Shown here one piece after another: positions 22,458 to 34,205 of a stretch of 64,000 nucleotides of DNA (positions are counted from its first letter, which is position 1; the number at the start of each line of letters is the position of its first letter). This DNA is from Diphasiastrum complanatum. Lineage: Eukaryota > Streptophyta > Lycopodiopsida > Lycopodiales > Lycopodiaceae. The position numbers and the translations under genes were made by a program. The stretch covers positions 33,796,571-33,860,570 of the forward strand of contig CM055096.1 in NCBI GenBank assembly GCA_029204225.1, in the 5' to 3' direction. The notes below the pieces were generated by a model. The model made no database searches, had not been told where the DNA came from, and saw nothing but the letters and a program-made list of their open reading frames with translations.

Positions 22458-23247
22458 TGTTGAAATTGAAAAATAATCCATCTTGACTTTAGGCTTGCTA
22501 CAAACTTTGTTCTATGCAAGTATGTTGTTTCATAATTGTAAATGCCAAATTTGGCCTAGATAGAACTCGAGCTATATGGAATTGTCATATCTAGTTGGTT
22601 GAATACAACTTGCATATAGATTGTAGACTTAGAAATAGTAAAACTATGCTTGAAGAAACTCGTGGCATATCACATGCATTTATTGTAAGTGATCCATAGT
22701 GACATGCAAGGAATGCACAAAGTGAAATGGACACATGCATGATGATTTGTACAATTCTAGTTAGAACGAGGATACTTGATAAAAGTAGGTAGAGATACAT
22801 GCTTGAGATGTGACAAATGTCACTTAGACTCTAGTTTCCACTTTAGCTGTGATTGAAAGGTGGATGGACATGGTTCTACTCGAGCTACCTCAAACTCCAT
22901 AAATATGTGTGATCATTCTCATAATTTTTTATGAAGAACCAAAGCTTTGTAGCTATTCCATGCCATTTTGGATCTACACCATTTTTGCTTGATATCTCTT
23001 TCTCTTTCTCTCTCTAACTCGTGTTGAGGCTAATGCTCATACACTAATTTCTTGTACTTTTGCTCATTTATGATTCATTGCTATCATTCTCTGATTCTTA
23101 GCATGCTATATTGTGGTTAAGCCATAAGTTCTGTACTAGATCTTGCTATCAATCTAGAATCAGATTATTGTGCTAATCACAAAGCTTAATAAGATCTATC
23201 ATACTTGTGGATCATCCCCACACGTGTGAATTCTGGAAATGTTGTCA
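22458..23247 (+). repeat. Element 3 3' LTR
   Basis: 790 bp, TGTTGAAATTG...TTGTCA, complete. It defines the sequence missing from the truncated 5' LTR. Confidence 0.9.
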
Positions 23248-24007
23248 AGAATTGCTTTCGCATCTGAAGAAACCAAGCTGCTTAATAGGAAATGTATCAA
23301 ATCGCATCTACCAAGCTCTTGCGGATTGCTTCAAACCATACAATTCTTTCTTTAGTCGACACCAATAATCCTACTTACCTTTCACAACAAAGCCTTCAAA
23401 TTGCGTAATGTAGATCTCCTCATCAACATAGCCACTCTAGTATGCGCTATTTACATCATGTTGAAACATTGGCCAACCACAACAAGAAGAAATAGCTATA
23501 ATGAGTCTAATGGCTATCATTTTTGCTACAGGCACAAAAGTTTCATTGTAGTCTATACCTGCTTCCTGTGCATATCCTTTGGCCACCAATATGGCTTTCC
23601 TTCTTTGTTCCATCGGGTCCATACTTAGCTTTATAGACCCATTTCGTCCCGATTGCTTTTCTTCCTATTTTAGGAGGCACTAAATCCCAAGTATCATTTT
23701 TCATAATGGAATCATAATCCTCTTTCATTGCTTGTGCCATTCCGATTTACTAGCAGCTTCTTGAAAATCAACTGGTTCCTTCTCAACAATGACACTAGAC
23801 ATGAGTGCATAATTTATTTGTCTTAGTCTTGACTCTCAAATTCCGAGCTCGCCCTTGGTCACTAGTCTCTAGATCTTCTTGGTTCTCCGTAAGTTTGAGA
23901 AACCACTTCGGCCACTTCACTTGCTGATTACTACTTGGAGTAGGTTGTGGTAGAGCTTCAAATTTGGAGGAGCCCATTCTAGTGTACTTTTTGCTAGGTG
24001 AAAACAT
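23248..24007 (-). pseudogene. Copia reverse transcriptase fragment, minus strand
   Basis: From 24007 downward the minus strand reads a pre-RT linker (KWPKWFLKLTEN), then MKEDYDSIMKNDTWDLVPP, GTKWVYKAKYGPDGT, KGYAQEAGIDYNETFVPVAK and finally LYGLKQSARAW with frame breaks. It stops exactly at the end of element 3. It may be the upstream part of element X (RNase H at 15124-15363), but about 300 residues between them are missing. Confidence 0.8.
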
Positions 24008-24125
24008 GACTTTTTGCCAGTAGCTCGGATTTCAATGAATTAGTAGTCGATATATATCTTTAATCTGTAGCTCGGAATCTGGTGAGGTGAAAAGCAAAAG
24101 TTGTTAGTTTTCTATTACCTATGCA

Positions 24126-25565
24126 ATGGCGGATAAGGAATTGGCATTGTTATTGCCGAATACAGGCAAGTTGAATGGCAAGACTTATCTAGTACGGAAA
24201 TTCAAAATAAAAAATCTTTTAATGATGCGGGACTTGTGGCAGTTGGTTATAGGTGAAGAAAGAAGACCAAAAATGAAAGTCGAGTCTTCTTATGTGGGCA
24301 AGACAAGTATGAAAGAAATTGAAAGGCTGCAAATCGATTATGATAACCGAGCTAAAAGGACATTGGGAATGATCAACATGTCGGTTGTGGATCACATTAT
24401 TCCACATATTGCATCTGCCACTACACCGACATAAGCTTGGAATGTTTTAAGGACACTCTTTGAATCGGTGAACAATGCGAGGGTCATGATGTTAAAGCAG
24501 AAGCTCATGACTATTCGAATGGGAGATCTTAGCAACTTTCATTACAAGGTTTAAGGAGATAAAAGAAGAAATAGCTATAGATGGAAAAATTGTATCAGAG
24601 CTTGATTTGCTGACGATTGTTATGGGTGCTTGGCCAACATCCTACAAGCACATGGTGGCTTCTTTAATGATGAGAGAGAATCCACCCACACATTTGAGGA
24701 GTTTTGTGCGTACTTGTTGCAGGAAGAGCTAATGCGGGAACCTCACTCCCGAGGGTCTAGTGAAGCACTCATGACTTCATTCACAGGAGGAGGTAGAGGC
24801 CGAAACCAGCAATTTGGTAGGGGCAACAAGAACCAATGGCAGTCAAATCAACCAAGGCAAGAGTAAGCAACCGATACTAGCACTTCTAAGGGTGGTGACA
24901 CTAAGAAGAAGAGAAATTCGGTCACATCTCAAGCGAGTGCCGAATCAAGCCAGCTGCTACTGTTGCAAGAGGAAGAGGAAGAGGTAGAAGCTTTGGCGGA
25001 GGTTGAGGTAGACCAAGAAATACCACCAACTACGTGGAAGAAGAGGAGCCAAAGACCCAAGAAGGTAATACCTCTCTCGTGTTGCTAGTGCTCAACTTCA
25101 AAGAGATGCCTGGTACATTGATTCAGGCGCATCTGCTCACATGACCTCGCATAAAGAGTGGTTCTCACATCTCAATGAAGATCAGGAGAACTCTTCAATG
25201 GTTTTAGGAGATGATAGATCACATTTTGTTGATGGAGTTGGAGATATTAAAGTAAGCTTTATGAACAATAAGGCGTCAAATGTTGCCCACATTAGAAATA
25301 CACACTCCGAAACTTGCCAAAAATCGTCTATCAGTGGGATGCCTAATAGATCAAGGTTATAAAGTGGAATTTGTGCCTAGTAAAAGACATCAGGAAGAAC
25401 TTTTCAGTTATAGCAAAGGGAACAAGAGTTGAGAATAAGCTGTATGAGTTGGAGACAATATTTTCAGCTACTTCTACACCTAGTACCTCAAGCAAGAGTG
25501 ACTTGTGGCATGAAAGGTTTGGGCCACAAAAACGAGAAAAACTGCTTCAAGATAGTAGTTACTAG
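24126..25565 (+). pseudogene. Copia gag-protease fragment, plus strand
   Basis: ATG 24126 starts a Gag with LNGKTYLVRKFKIKN and DHIIPHIASATTPT (UBN2 core). It continues past a TAA at 24432 and several shifts through a Gly/Arg-rich tail (GGGRGRNQQFGRG). The protease follows (WYIDSGASAHMT-like, out of frame near 25110), then pre-integrase (SDLWHERFG). Integrase and everything after it are absent. It stands head to head with the minus-strand RT fragment at 23248-24007. Confidence 0.75.
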
Positions 25566-25619
25566 TCATTGGAAGACTAATACTTGGATGGGTGAGATTA
25601 AACTTTCTTGTGAGTCCCT

Positions 25620-26190
25620 ACTATGATTTGCAATCAAACTCTTTCTAACCAACCATGTAATGCCAAGTCTTCAAATTTTTTTAGTATTTTTTATGCATCT
25701 CCAGAGGTGGAATTTGCTTGCAACTAAATAACTACTAGTTTTGTCCAGAATTCTCATCCTTGAATGAGATTCTATCCAGAAGTCATGAGAGACAAAAATT
25801 TCAGACATGTCATAAACGTTGTGGAAGGCCCATGGGCCTCGAGCCTTCCATGCAAATCCAGGCCCGGCCCTCCCTGCAAGGAAGGCCCTCGGACTGGGGT
25901 TCCACCCCTTACATGCCACGTGTATGTTATCCCTTCAAAACTTCAAAGGGATACATATAATATTTAGAAAATATAGGAATGAGTAATTTGTAATTGGAAT
26001 GTTCCATGACCACGATCATTCAGATTGGGGGACGAAATTTCCCTCACTAAGACGTGGAGGTTGAGAACGTGTGCCACGTTGTCTCAAGAGGCCCTTACAA
26101 AATTGGGAACCTGGAGGCGAAACTTGCAACTGACAGGGAGGTGGGTGGGCCTGGATCGCACGTTAAGAATACGGCGATCACATAGAAACG
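25620..26190. other. Intergenic; GC-richer island upstream of the AG-peptide gene
   Basis: No gene seen up to the leader of the next gene. Around 25830-25910 there is a GC-rich patch with short palindromes (ggcccatgggcc; ggaaggc...gccttcc). This differs from the AT-rich retrotransposon sequence and may be promoter DNA. Confidence 0.4.
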
Positions 26191-26489
26191 CATGTTCCAG
26201 CCAGCGTGGCATGAGTTGCGTGGTTGCCTTCTCACAACCTACTACTACTCTTCAACCGCATACGCAAGATCGATCGATCCACCAATCTCTCTGCTCCGCT
26301 TCTTCATAAAACGATCTGCATCTTCTTGTTTTTGGAAGCCTCAGTTCCGATTCTCAAAGTTTTTGGTCTCTTTTGTCTTGCTGTTGTTCGTTGCTATCAA
26401 GAGTCGTGTCTCTTCTGCTGCTCTCATCAACCCGCCCTCCAAATTAATTGCTGTTGGGCGCCTTTCTATACCGCACGCGATCCTGCCCA

Positions 26490-26696
26490 ATGGCTTTTCA
26501 AATCAGAGCTTGGATCCCCAAGGTGGCTGCCGTTCTATTTCTTGCTGTGATTGTATCTCAAGCTGGAATGGCGTTGGGCCAGGAGGCTCCGGCGCCTGCG
26601 CCGGCCAGTGGAGGCAGTTTTGGTACAGTAATGCCTTCAATTGCAGCTGGAATAGCAGCGACTCTGGTCGCACTTACATTCAGCTATTTAATGTGA
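26490..26696 (+). CDS. Arabinogalactan peptide (AG-peptide), GPI-anchored
   Basis: Intact 68-residue single-exon gene. Residues 1-29 form a signal peptide (basic start, hydrophobic core AAVLFLAVIVSQAGMA, likely cleavage before QEAPAPAPAS). The mature core is tiny, with alternating Ala-Pro (APAPAP) whose prolines are normally hydroxylated and carry arabinogalactan. Residues ~41-68 are a small-residue omega region followed by a hydrophobic tail (AAGIAATLVALTFSYL), the GPI-anchor signal. This layout and length are typical of plant AG peptides (DUF1070-like). The product should sit on the outer plasma membrane or in the cell wall. The ATG at 26490 is chosen because it opens the signal peptide. 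The locus is GC-richer than its surroundings. A likely polyadenylation signal AATAAA is at 26985-26990. Confidence 0.88.
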   Translation: MAFQIRAWIPKVAAVLFLAVIVSQAGMALGQEAPAPAPASGGSFGTVMPSIAAGIAATLVALTFSYLM

Positions 26697-27140
26697 TTTG
26701 CTGCACCGGAGCAAATCGATTTTGCCATGAGAGCACAATATGATGAGCTCCGTAGTATTAATGTCCTTCAGGAAGTCACGTCATTCATGACGAAGATACT
26801 TTCATGAGTTAGCATTGCGATCTGTCGATTTCAGGTTAGTTGTCTTCCAGAAATACATGATGTTCTCTGAAAGTGCGGCATATGGAGGCATTGGGGGGAC
26901 TTCTCAACTCATTCTTTGCCTGGACGACCTTGCACATGGTGTTGTCTTATGGTATAATATGTAGGATTGTTTTGTTTGGTAGCAAATAAAACCTGCTCAA
27001 AATGATCATTTATTTGAGCCCATAGTTGGTTTTTTACAGCAGGAAACTTATGTACCTCAAGAGTTTCCCCAACAGAGCTATTTTACTTGCAAGCGCGTTA
27101 TAATTCTGGTGTATAATGTGAGCAAATATTTGTGTGCAAT
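26697..27140 (+). other. Probable 3' UTR of the AG-peptide gene
   Basis: Non-coding, with T-rich stretches and AATAAA at 26985-26990 about 290 bases after the stop. No other gene seen. Confidence 0.5.
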
Positions 27141-27348
27141 GAGATCTGTTTCAATTTCTATGGTTGCTTTTTTCTTCAATATCTACTTTACTGTAGATTG
27201 TTTTTGAAATTCAGCAGTGCTTGTTAAAGGGAGACGCTTATTTGAGAATGTATACTAGATTCATATGGCTTTTTCATATTGATGCGTAGAGGTATACATC
27301 ATATTCTATTGAATTTCCCATTTGACATCTGGCAACTTTTTGTATTAT

Positions 27349-27461
27349 GGAAGGAGCCGAGCAGAAGCCATTTTGCCCGGTAAGGATTTCCAAAAAAATT
27401 TGGGCTAAGCCTTTTTTTGGAAAGCCGAACCGGGTAGAATGGCCTTTGCCCGGCTCCTTCT
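27349..27461. repeat. Long near-perfect foldback (hairpin)
   Basis: Outer arms 27349-27381 and 27429-27461 match at 27 of 33 positions as inverted repeats, and four of the six differences would be G:U pairs in plus-strand RNA. Inner arms tttccaaaaaaa (27387-27398) and tttttttggaaa (27412-27423) pair perfectly, leaving a short loop. It could be a small foldback MITE or a microRNA-precursor-like hairpin. Confidence 0.8.
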
Positions 27462-27466
27462 ATTGT

Positions 27467-27698
27467 GTAATGGATACCTGAAATTTTTTCAGAAGCACAT
27501 TACTAAGCATAATAGGCAAGTTTGACTTTGACTGACCAACACAAATGTGCCATGTGACAACTGTACGGAATCCGTACGGACGGGCACAGACAGGCAAAAA
27601 AAAAAAAAAAGCAGAATCTGCCTTTGAAAAAGACGCATGCATTTTCTGCTTTTTAATTTATTTGAAAATGGGCATAATATGCAACAGGTATCCATTAC
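27467..27698. mobile_element. Candidate MITE with 14-bp terminal inverted repeats
   Basis: gtaatggatacctg (27467-27480) and caggtatccattac (27685-27698) are exact inverted repeats 232 bp apart, with no coding sequence between. If the target duplication is TA it would fit a Tc1/mariner-type MITE, but the flanks do not prove this. An A-run of about 14 lies inside near 27597. Confidence 0.5.
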
Positions 27699-27699
27699 G

Positions 27700-29630
27700 T
27701 ACCCTGGGATTGCCTTGACCACTCAGCCAAATTATAAATCCTATGTCAAATTCTACCTTGCCATTTCCTTTCGCATCCGCCGCCACCCATGACGAGTGCG
27801 ACCCCACCTGATTGCCACTATACAATCAGAACAACTTTGAAAACATAATTTTTTGAAAGAAAGTCCATATGACAACATTTTGACAGGTTTTATGGCTTGA
27901 AACATTGATCACTCTTTCCCAAAAAAGGAATCCTCTTTAGAAATACATGGCATCTAAGGATGGGAAATTGGAATAATGCTTTGTAACTTTTGCGCATCTT
28001 GTTTAAAAAGAAAGGCTAGGTTAAGTGCACCATATAACTCTAGTAACCAGGAATACATAGTAGATTCATACAAGATTAATCGTGCACATATGTGAATAAT
28101 GTCACTATGATCCAATACATAAACACAATCTTATATGGCAGATTCCTCCAGAACCCACATATGTTACTCACATATCTCACTGAGATCTTGTAACTCGGCT
28201 ACAAAAGATTTTATATTTTCTATGAGTAAATAACATGTTCGAAAAATCTCTGAGACGAATATCATTCATTCTCAATAGTTTTTCATTTCCACTTACCTCT
28301 AATTACATAAATTCTCCCACTAAATCAACCCCTCTCTGATCCTAGTACTTAAACTAAGATTAGGTTGACCAATATAGAACTCTCAAACTTAAATTCTGAT
28401 CAAACTTACTTCTATTCCAATCGAAATGGAATTAGTAACCTTTGACCTTTTACTACACTACTTGTAGATAATGATTCAATTTTCAAACCTGTTCTAGATC
28501 CAAATTGTCCACACAATCCCTAGAGAATTTTTTTTTTCACCAATTAGGTATCTTACTCTGAATCTATCTAAAATTACTTTCAGACGAAATCTCATTTCTA
28601 TATCACAGTTGGTTCTCTTTTGAAAACTATGCAACCTATAGATTCCCAAATAAAATTTTATCCCACCACTTACCTCTCCTTTTAAAGAAATTATAAATTT
28701 CAATAAAAGTTAATTGAAAAGATGATATATGAAAATATCTAAGTCCAAGAAAAGTCAGTAAAAAGTACTTCCACGAAAGGATTCAATCTATTGCAAACAG
28801 GACTTTTTCTTCAAATATTTTCAACTCGAGTGACAGTACAATCATTCCATTGAAACCTATTTATGCAACAAAGATATTCAGATTTAAGAAATTGAAACAC
28901 TTTAACCTTAGAATTTATCTAAATTCCAAGTCTAGTCCCACAAGTAGTAATTTATATGACATAAGAGTCTTTCAGAAGAATAACTTGATGCTGGAAAGAA
29001 TTCATATAAACTAGTCTGATGTCTTATATTTGAGAAATTACTAAGGACTAAAGAATTAATTAAGTAAGCGAGAAATAGATTTGAGGGCCTTTGTAAATAA
29101 TGAGATACCACATTGGAATCTAGATTAAGCCTCAAAATTTTCCAAAATACCCGACATTTGATCGAATTGTTTTCTTTTTTCCATATCGCGACTAGATACT
29201 AAAACACACCATTGATCATCAGATCTTTACAGTCCTAGAATTCTCTTTCCAAAATTACTGATGTCTCATACCACTAGCTTTTCCTTCCAGAAAATTCTTA
29301 ATCGCCTCATCTGATATTCTAGAGATCCATTGATCATCTAGTTGTCCTATAATCACTATAGGATATTATCTCTTGTTCCCATATACTGGAGAACCCATTT
29401 GTTTGGATGATTGGCATGTCTATCAGATAGATACCACAATCTACGCATCTTATGATCTAAACAGAAGAATCAATATGGTTCAATATTTCATTCTAATCCT
29501 TTCTGGTTACACAAAATAGCAAACATTCAAGAAATTAAACAATAAAAAAAAAACTTTCACCAAATTAATCAAAGAAAGGTAAAATTCATTGTTGGTATTT
29601 ATCATTCAACATATCAAGCCTAGAACTAGA
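27700..29630. other. AT-rich, no gene recognised
   Basis: Both strands are closed by frequent stops and no conserved motif was seen. The composition and phrasing resemble the non-coding interior of element 7, so this may be an old relative of it. Confidence 0.35.
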
Positions 29631-29633
29631 GCA

Positions 29634-29999
29634 TGATAAAAAGCTCCCATGTGATTGTAGGCACATGAACCATCCATTGGCAAAAGTCATAACTTTCAAA
29701 GAGAAGTTTTAAAAGTACGTAGAATTCAAAATTAGACAAATGTAAAATAGCTTTCAAATTTAGCACGACTTCAGCTATTTATAGTGGTCTTTTGTCTTTC
29801 TAATTTGAGTTTGGGATATTATTTGGTTGAATTGGGCCTAAACAATTATTGCAAGTTTCACAAATATAGCGCACATGCTCAAGGCATCTTATTGACTATC
29901 CTATTTGACCAATTCTAGTCTAATTTAGCACCATGGTCCATAGCTACACTTGTCATTACAATTATTGAGCACACAGACTAGTTACATGCGGACATGACA
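29634..29999 (-). repeat. Possible LTR related to element 7
   Basis: The right edge ggacatgaca|tcttccctaaag parallels the ggacataaca|ttcttccctcctt edge of the element 7 LTR. The left edge aaaagctccc parallels taagggaagctccc. Downstream, atgaaagaataac is shared with the element 7 interior. No partner LTR was found. Confidence 0.3.
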
Positions 30000-30720
30000 T
30001 CTTCCCTAAAGTATTTTTGTCCTAAAAAATAAAGACCATGTGATACTCCATCAAGTGTCATTAATTATGAAAGAATAACTTTTCTTGTACTGTTCTTGTC
30101 ATTAACCATTCTTTGTTGGTCAGATATTGTTGCCTCAGGTTCTGCTTCCAACTTATAAATGTAGAGCAAAGGTTGCGTCAAATCCTCATCAAAAGAATTT
30201 TTCATCTACAAGTGTATCTCATAGACTTAATAAGATCACTGAAGAGGAGGTTTATAAAACATAGGGTTGCCTTGAGAAGTATCTAGTCCTACATGGGTTG
30301 ATAGAATATGTGCAACAAGACATTTGGTAGTCTTTCTCTACAACAACTTTCTTGACTGGATAAACTATCCAATTTTTTATGCATGTCTTTTCAACCATGC
30401 ATCCAGTGTTCTTGCGTTATTCATGGTCCAAAATATGGCATGTTGGTTTCACCTTGTAGCTCCAATGCATTTGATAGAGCAATGAATTCCTAATTGGATT
30501 CTTCAGATCCCATATGATGAAAGGATCCTCTTGATCATTTATAGATAAGAAATCTAACAACCATGAATACGCTATCCAATAAAACAAATTTTCCAATGTA
30601 GGAAAAAATACTCCATTTGACTTCCAAACATGTTTATTTTCATTGAATAACAGTCGTAATGTTGATGCCCTTGGTATTATCAATTCGTGAAATAAAAAAT
30701 AATCACAAGCGAGAGGATGA
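30000..30720. other. No gene recognised
   Basis: AT-rich, with frames closed. The first part resembles the interior of element 7 next to its polypurine tract; the rest is unassigned. Confidence 0.3.
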
Positions 30721-30760
30721 TATATATATATATATATAGATAGATAGATAGATATATATA
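30721..30760. repeat. (TA)n and (GATA)n microsatellite
   Basis: About nine TA units followed by about five GATA units and more TA. It abuts the inverted repeat at 30761. Confidence 0.95.
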
Positions 30761-31310
<550 letters not shown>

Positions 31311-31800
31311 CTGAAGTTTTTTTTTTCCAATCTCTCATGGTGACGTCCAAGTTATCATAGATGCTTATGAAGAACACGGAAGATTTTCAAGGATATCTCT
31401 CTTGAAAATCCAATTACGAAAAGCTAGAAAAGATTAAATATCCATGGAGTGATACCATTTGTTCATTGTTGAGACATTCTCAATATTTTCTCATATGAAA
31501 TAGAATCTTTTTCAATTTTCAACATATCCTTAATAGGGGAATGATATTTTGGCGAGCATTTTATGGCGAGTAGTTTTATGACCGATGCGAGCGTCTTTCA
31601 CACCCGTTCGACCTTCAAGCCATATTTTGCTTTGTATTTGCTTGTCAAAACCATTCTAAAGCAGTGTACTAGACTCTTGATGTATCACAATAATATATGA
31701 ACCACTTCAATTAAGGCTTATGGAAACTTCAAGAGAACACTAATAAAAAAACATCAGGTCTTTTCACACTTCCAAGTTTCAAAATTGCATACATTTTTCC
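31311..31800. other. No gene seen
   Basis: No sustained frame and no motif between the microsatellite and the tandem array. Confidence 0.4.
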
Positions 31801-32645
31801 AAGAATTTGAAATTCCATGTATTTTCATTAGTAGATATCTCGGAAGCCCTTTCCCAGGCTGGACTTCGAATGGAGGTCCAAGGTCACCAGTTTGGCCATT
31901 CCTACAGGTTTTTCTCGTCATTGCCCACTGGCCGAAACAAATAGCAACAGAAATCTGTCCCATTCGGAGAAACTAGGTCGTTGAATGGAAAACTAGAAAA
32001 CTAGTCCATGTCCCATGCCCTAACTACGTTACCTACGGAATGAAGGGAGTTTCTAACCAAACAACGTCAGAACTGAACAGCGTTGGTTCCATCCAGTCCG
32101 TGTTGGTTCCAAAAATCCATGACTCCCAAACACACCCCCCCCCCCCCCCCCCCCCCGCGTATGAAATTCCGAACAATATCCATCGAATAAGACCAATTTT
32201 GGGTCCCCCCGACCGGCTAACAATCCCAAAAGCCCTTTTTCATACTTGACTTCAAATGGAGGTCCCAGGTCACCAGTCTGGTCCTTTGACGTTCGGTTTG
32301 TTCCTACGGATTCTCCTTGATTTTGCCCACTGGCCGAAGCAAACAACAAGAGAAACCGGCCCCGGCCCCATTTGGAAAAAGTGGGCCATTGAACGGAAAA
32401 CTACAAAAATAGTCCATTTTTTGTGCCCTATCTGCATTACCTCTGGGATGAAGGGCGTTTCTGAGCAAACGAGGTAGGAACTGAGCAGTGTTGGTTCCTT
32501 CCTCCATAAATTTGTAACCACCCCTCATATGGAATTCCGAATGATATCCACCGAATGCGACCAGTTCCCGGTCCCGACTAATCTCGAAAGCCCTTTCTCG
32601 AGCTCGACTTTGAACGAAGGTCTTAGGTCACTAGTCTTGTCGTTT
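31800..32645. repeat. Tandem array of ~370-bp diverged units
   Basis: Three starts of one unit are visible at the agccctt landmark: 31845, 32231 and 32589, spaced 386 and 358 bp. Each is followed by a (gga/tga)cttc-aa-ggaggtc-aggtcaccag-type stretch, then gcccactggccgaa and tgaa(t/c)ggaaaact in the first two. The third unit is cut off at about 32645 by copia sequence. A run of 22 C lies at 32135-32156. Confidence 0.8.
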
Positions 32646-32649
32646 TGTA

Positions 32650-33371
32650 GCAAATGCACTTGTGGATTTTCAATCCACTTTTTCACCTAAAAAATCCGAG
32701 TCACTATAGGCTCTTAAGTCAAGATCAATCCTCTTATAGAATATGCCAAAATTTCTAGTTGATGAGATATATCTTAGAACTCTTTTGGCCATCTTCCAAT
32801 GTGACACAAGAGGGCTTTGCATATATTGGCTTAACTTCCTTATGACTTCTATTCCTAGAATGTACAATAGGTCAAGATCAATCATCCCAAACTCTTTAGA
32901 TAGAGCAATCTTAACATCTCTTATTCCATCTACATCATTTCCACTCAAGATTATGTCATCAAGATACAATACAAGTACAATGATCTTTCCATCATGAAAT
33001 CTTATATATAATGATGGATCATATGAAATCAATACAAAATTGATGGAAATAAGAAAAGAGTTTAGCCTGGAGTACCATGCTCTAGGTGCTTTCTTGAGTC
33101 CATAAAAACTCTTTTTCAAAAACCAAACTTTTCCTTCGAGCTCCTCCTTGATGCAGCCCTCGGGTTGGCCTCATGTAGATCTCTTCCTCCAAGTAGCCAT
33201 TGAGGAAGGCATTTGTAACATCAAGTTGAAATAGTGTCCAATTAAAATTAGTAGCAAACCTAATAGTCAATCTTATGGTAACTAGCTTAGCCACAGGAGC
33301 AAAAGTTCCATCATAATCAATGCCTTTAGTTTTCAAAAAACCTTTTGCTACAAGCCTTGCTTTATACTTGT
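32650..33371 (-). pseudogene. Element 9, RT/RNase H part (copia)
   Basis: From 33371 downward the minus strand reads KYKARLVAKGF, then KGIDYDGTFAPVAKLVTIRL and FQLDVTNAFLNGYLEEEIYM. After a frame break it continues SFYGLKKAPRAWYSRLNSF, LYLDDIILSG (LDD for VDD) and YILGIEV, which jumps to RKLSQYMQSP. About 80 residues are therefore deleted. It ends in the RNase H start (AYSDSDFLGEKVD). It continues the frame that breaks off at 37403 on the other side of element 8. Confidence 0.85.
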
Positions 33372-33688
33372 TGTTGGAGGGTTTGCGTATATCGAGGCAA
33401 CCCTAACCCTAGTTAATAGGTGAGAGGGACTGTAAGTCCAACCCGAAGATCACATAGTTATTTGATTAGTTAGAAGTTAATAAAAAGACTTTAGGCCTTT
33501 TTGCGAGTCTTTAAATGTCACAAGGCCTAATAGTCAAGTTAGTGAATCAAAAGGGCTCCTCTCAAAATTTGAATTTCAAATAACTGAGGAGGTGGAGATT
33601 GTGAAAGTACTTGTATAATAAAATAATATTTAACTTAGACATCATCAAAATTTGGAATTTGTCCAAACTTGAGGTAGACTAGGCAACT

Positions 33689-34205
33689 TATAAGGGAAGC
33701 TCCCTAAGATCCTGCTTACAAGACAAACACAATGGAAAACACATTATGGAGAAACCACCCAACCAAGTAGAAGCAACCAATCAACTCTAGAAGCTTCACC
33801 CCCAAGCCAAGGAATATAAAGCATTAAATTAGAGTGAAACCCTGGCAATGAATCAACCACACACGTGAGGAGTACGAGTTTGGCCTCTTCTTATAGAGCC
33901 ATGAACCACCTATGCACATAGACATGCAAGGTCCTAACTCTCATATACATATATTCCTCCAGAATACAGTCTCCATGCTTGGATCCTCTATTCATAGAAT
34001 CGTTATTGATAACTCTACACATGCCTTGACTGTCCCAAACCTTGTACTAACTCCATTTAGTGTGTTCTGGGCCTCACAAGGATATTAGCTACTTTCGAGT
34101 CACGTCCAGTATGATGTGGCATAACTAACAGCTTGTTTCACTGGAGTACCGTGCATCCAAGACTAGGACTATACTGAATCCCATGTACTGCTCATGGACA
34201 TAACA
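33689..34205 (-). repeat. Element 7 3' LTR
   Basis: 517 bp. On the minus strand it runs TGTTATGTCC...CCCTTATA, so its ends are TG and TA. Confidence 0.9.

Larger units (their letters stand above)
15353..23247 (+). mobile_element. Element 3: decayed copia retrotransposon carrying a nested copy
   Basis: Collinear LTRs (15353-16122 truncated, and 22458-23247), a perfect primer-binding site, gag-pol remains and the tract ttaggag before the 3' LTR define it. Its pol is close to that of element 1. Its RNase H is split by element 4 at 19206-22107. No target duplication is visible because the 5' LTR has lost its first ~80 bp. Confidence 0.88.

Noticed and set aside
32131-32156. Poly-C tract as a structural element
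   Set aside because: A plain homopolymer; length may be a sequencing artefact.
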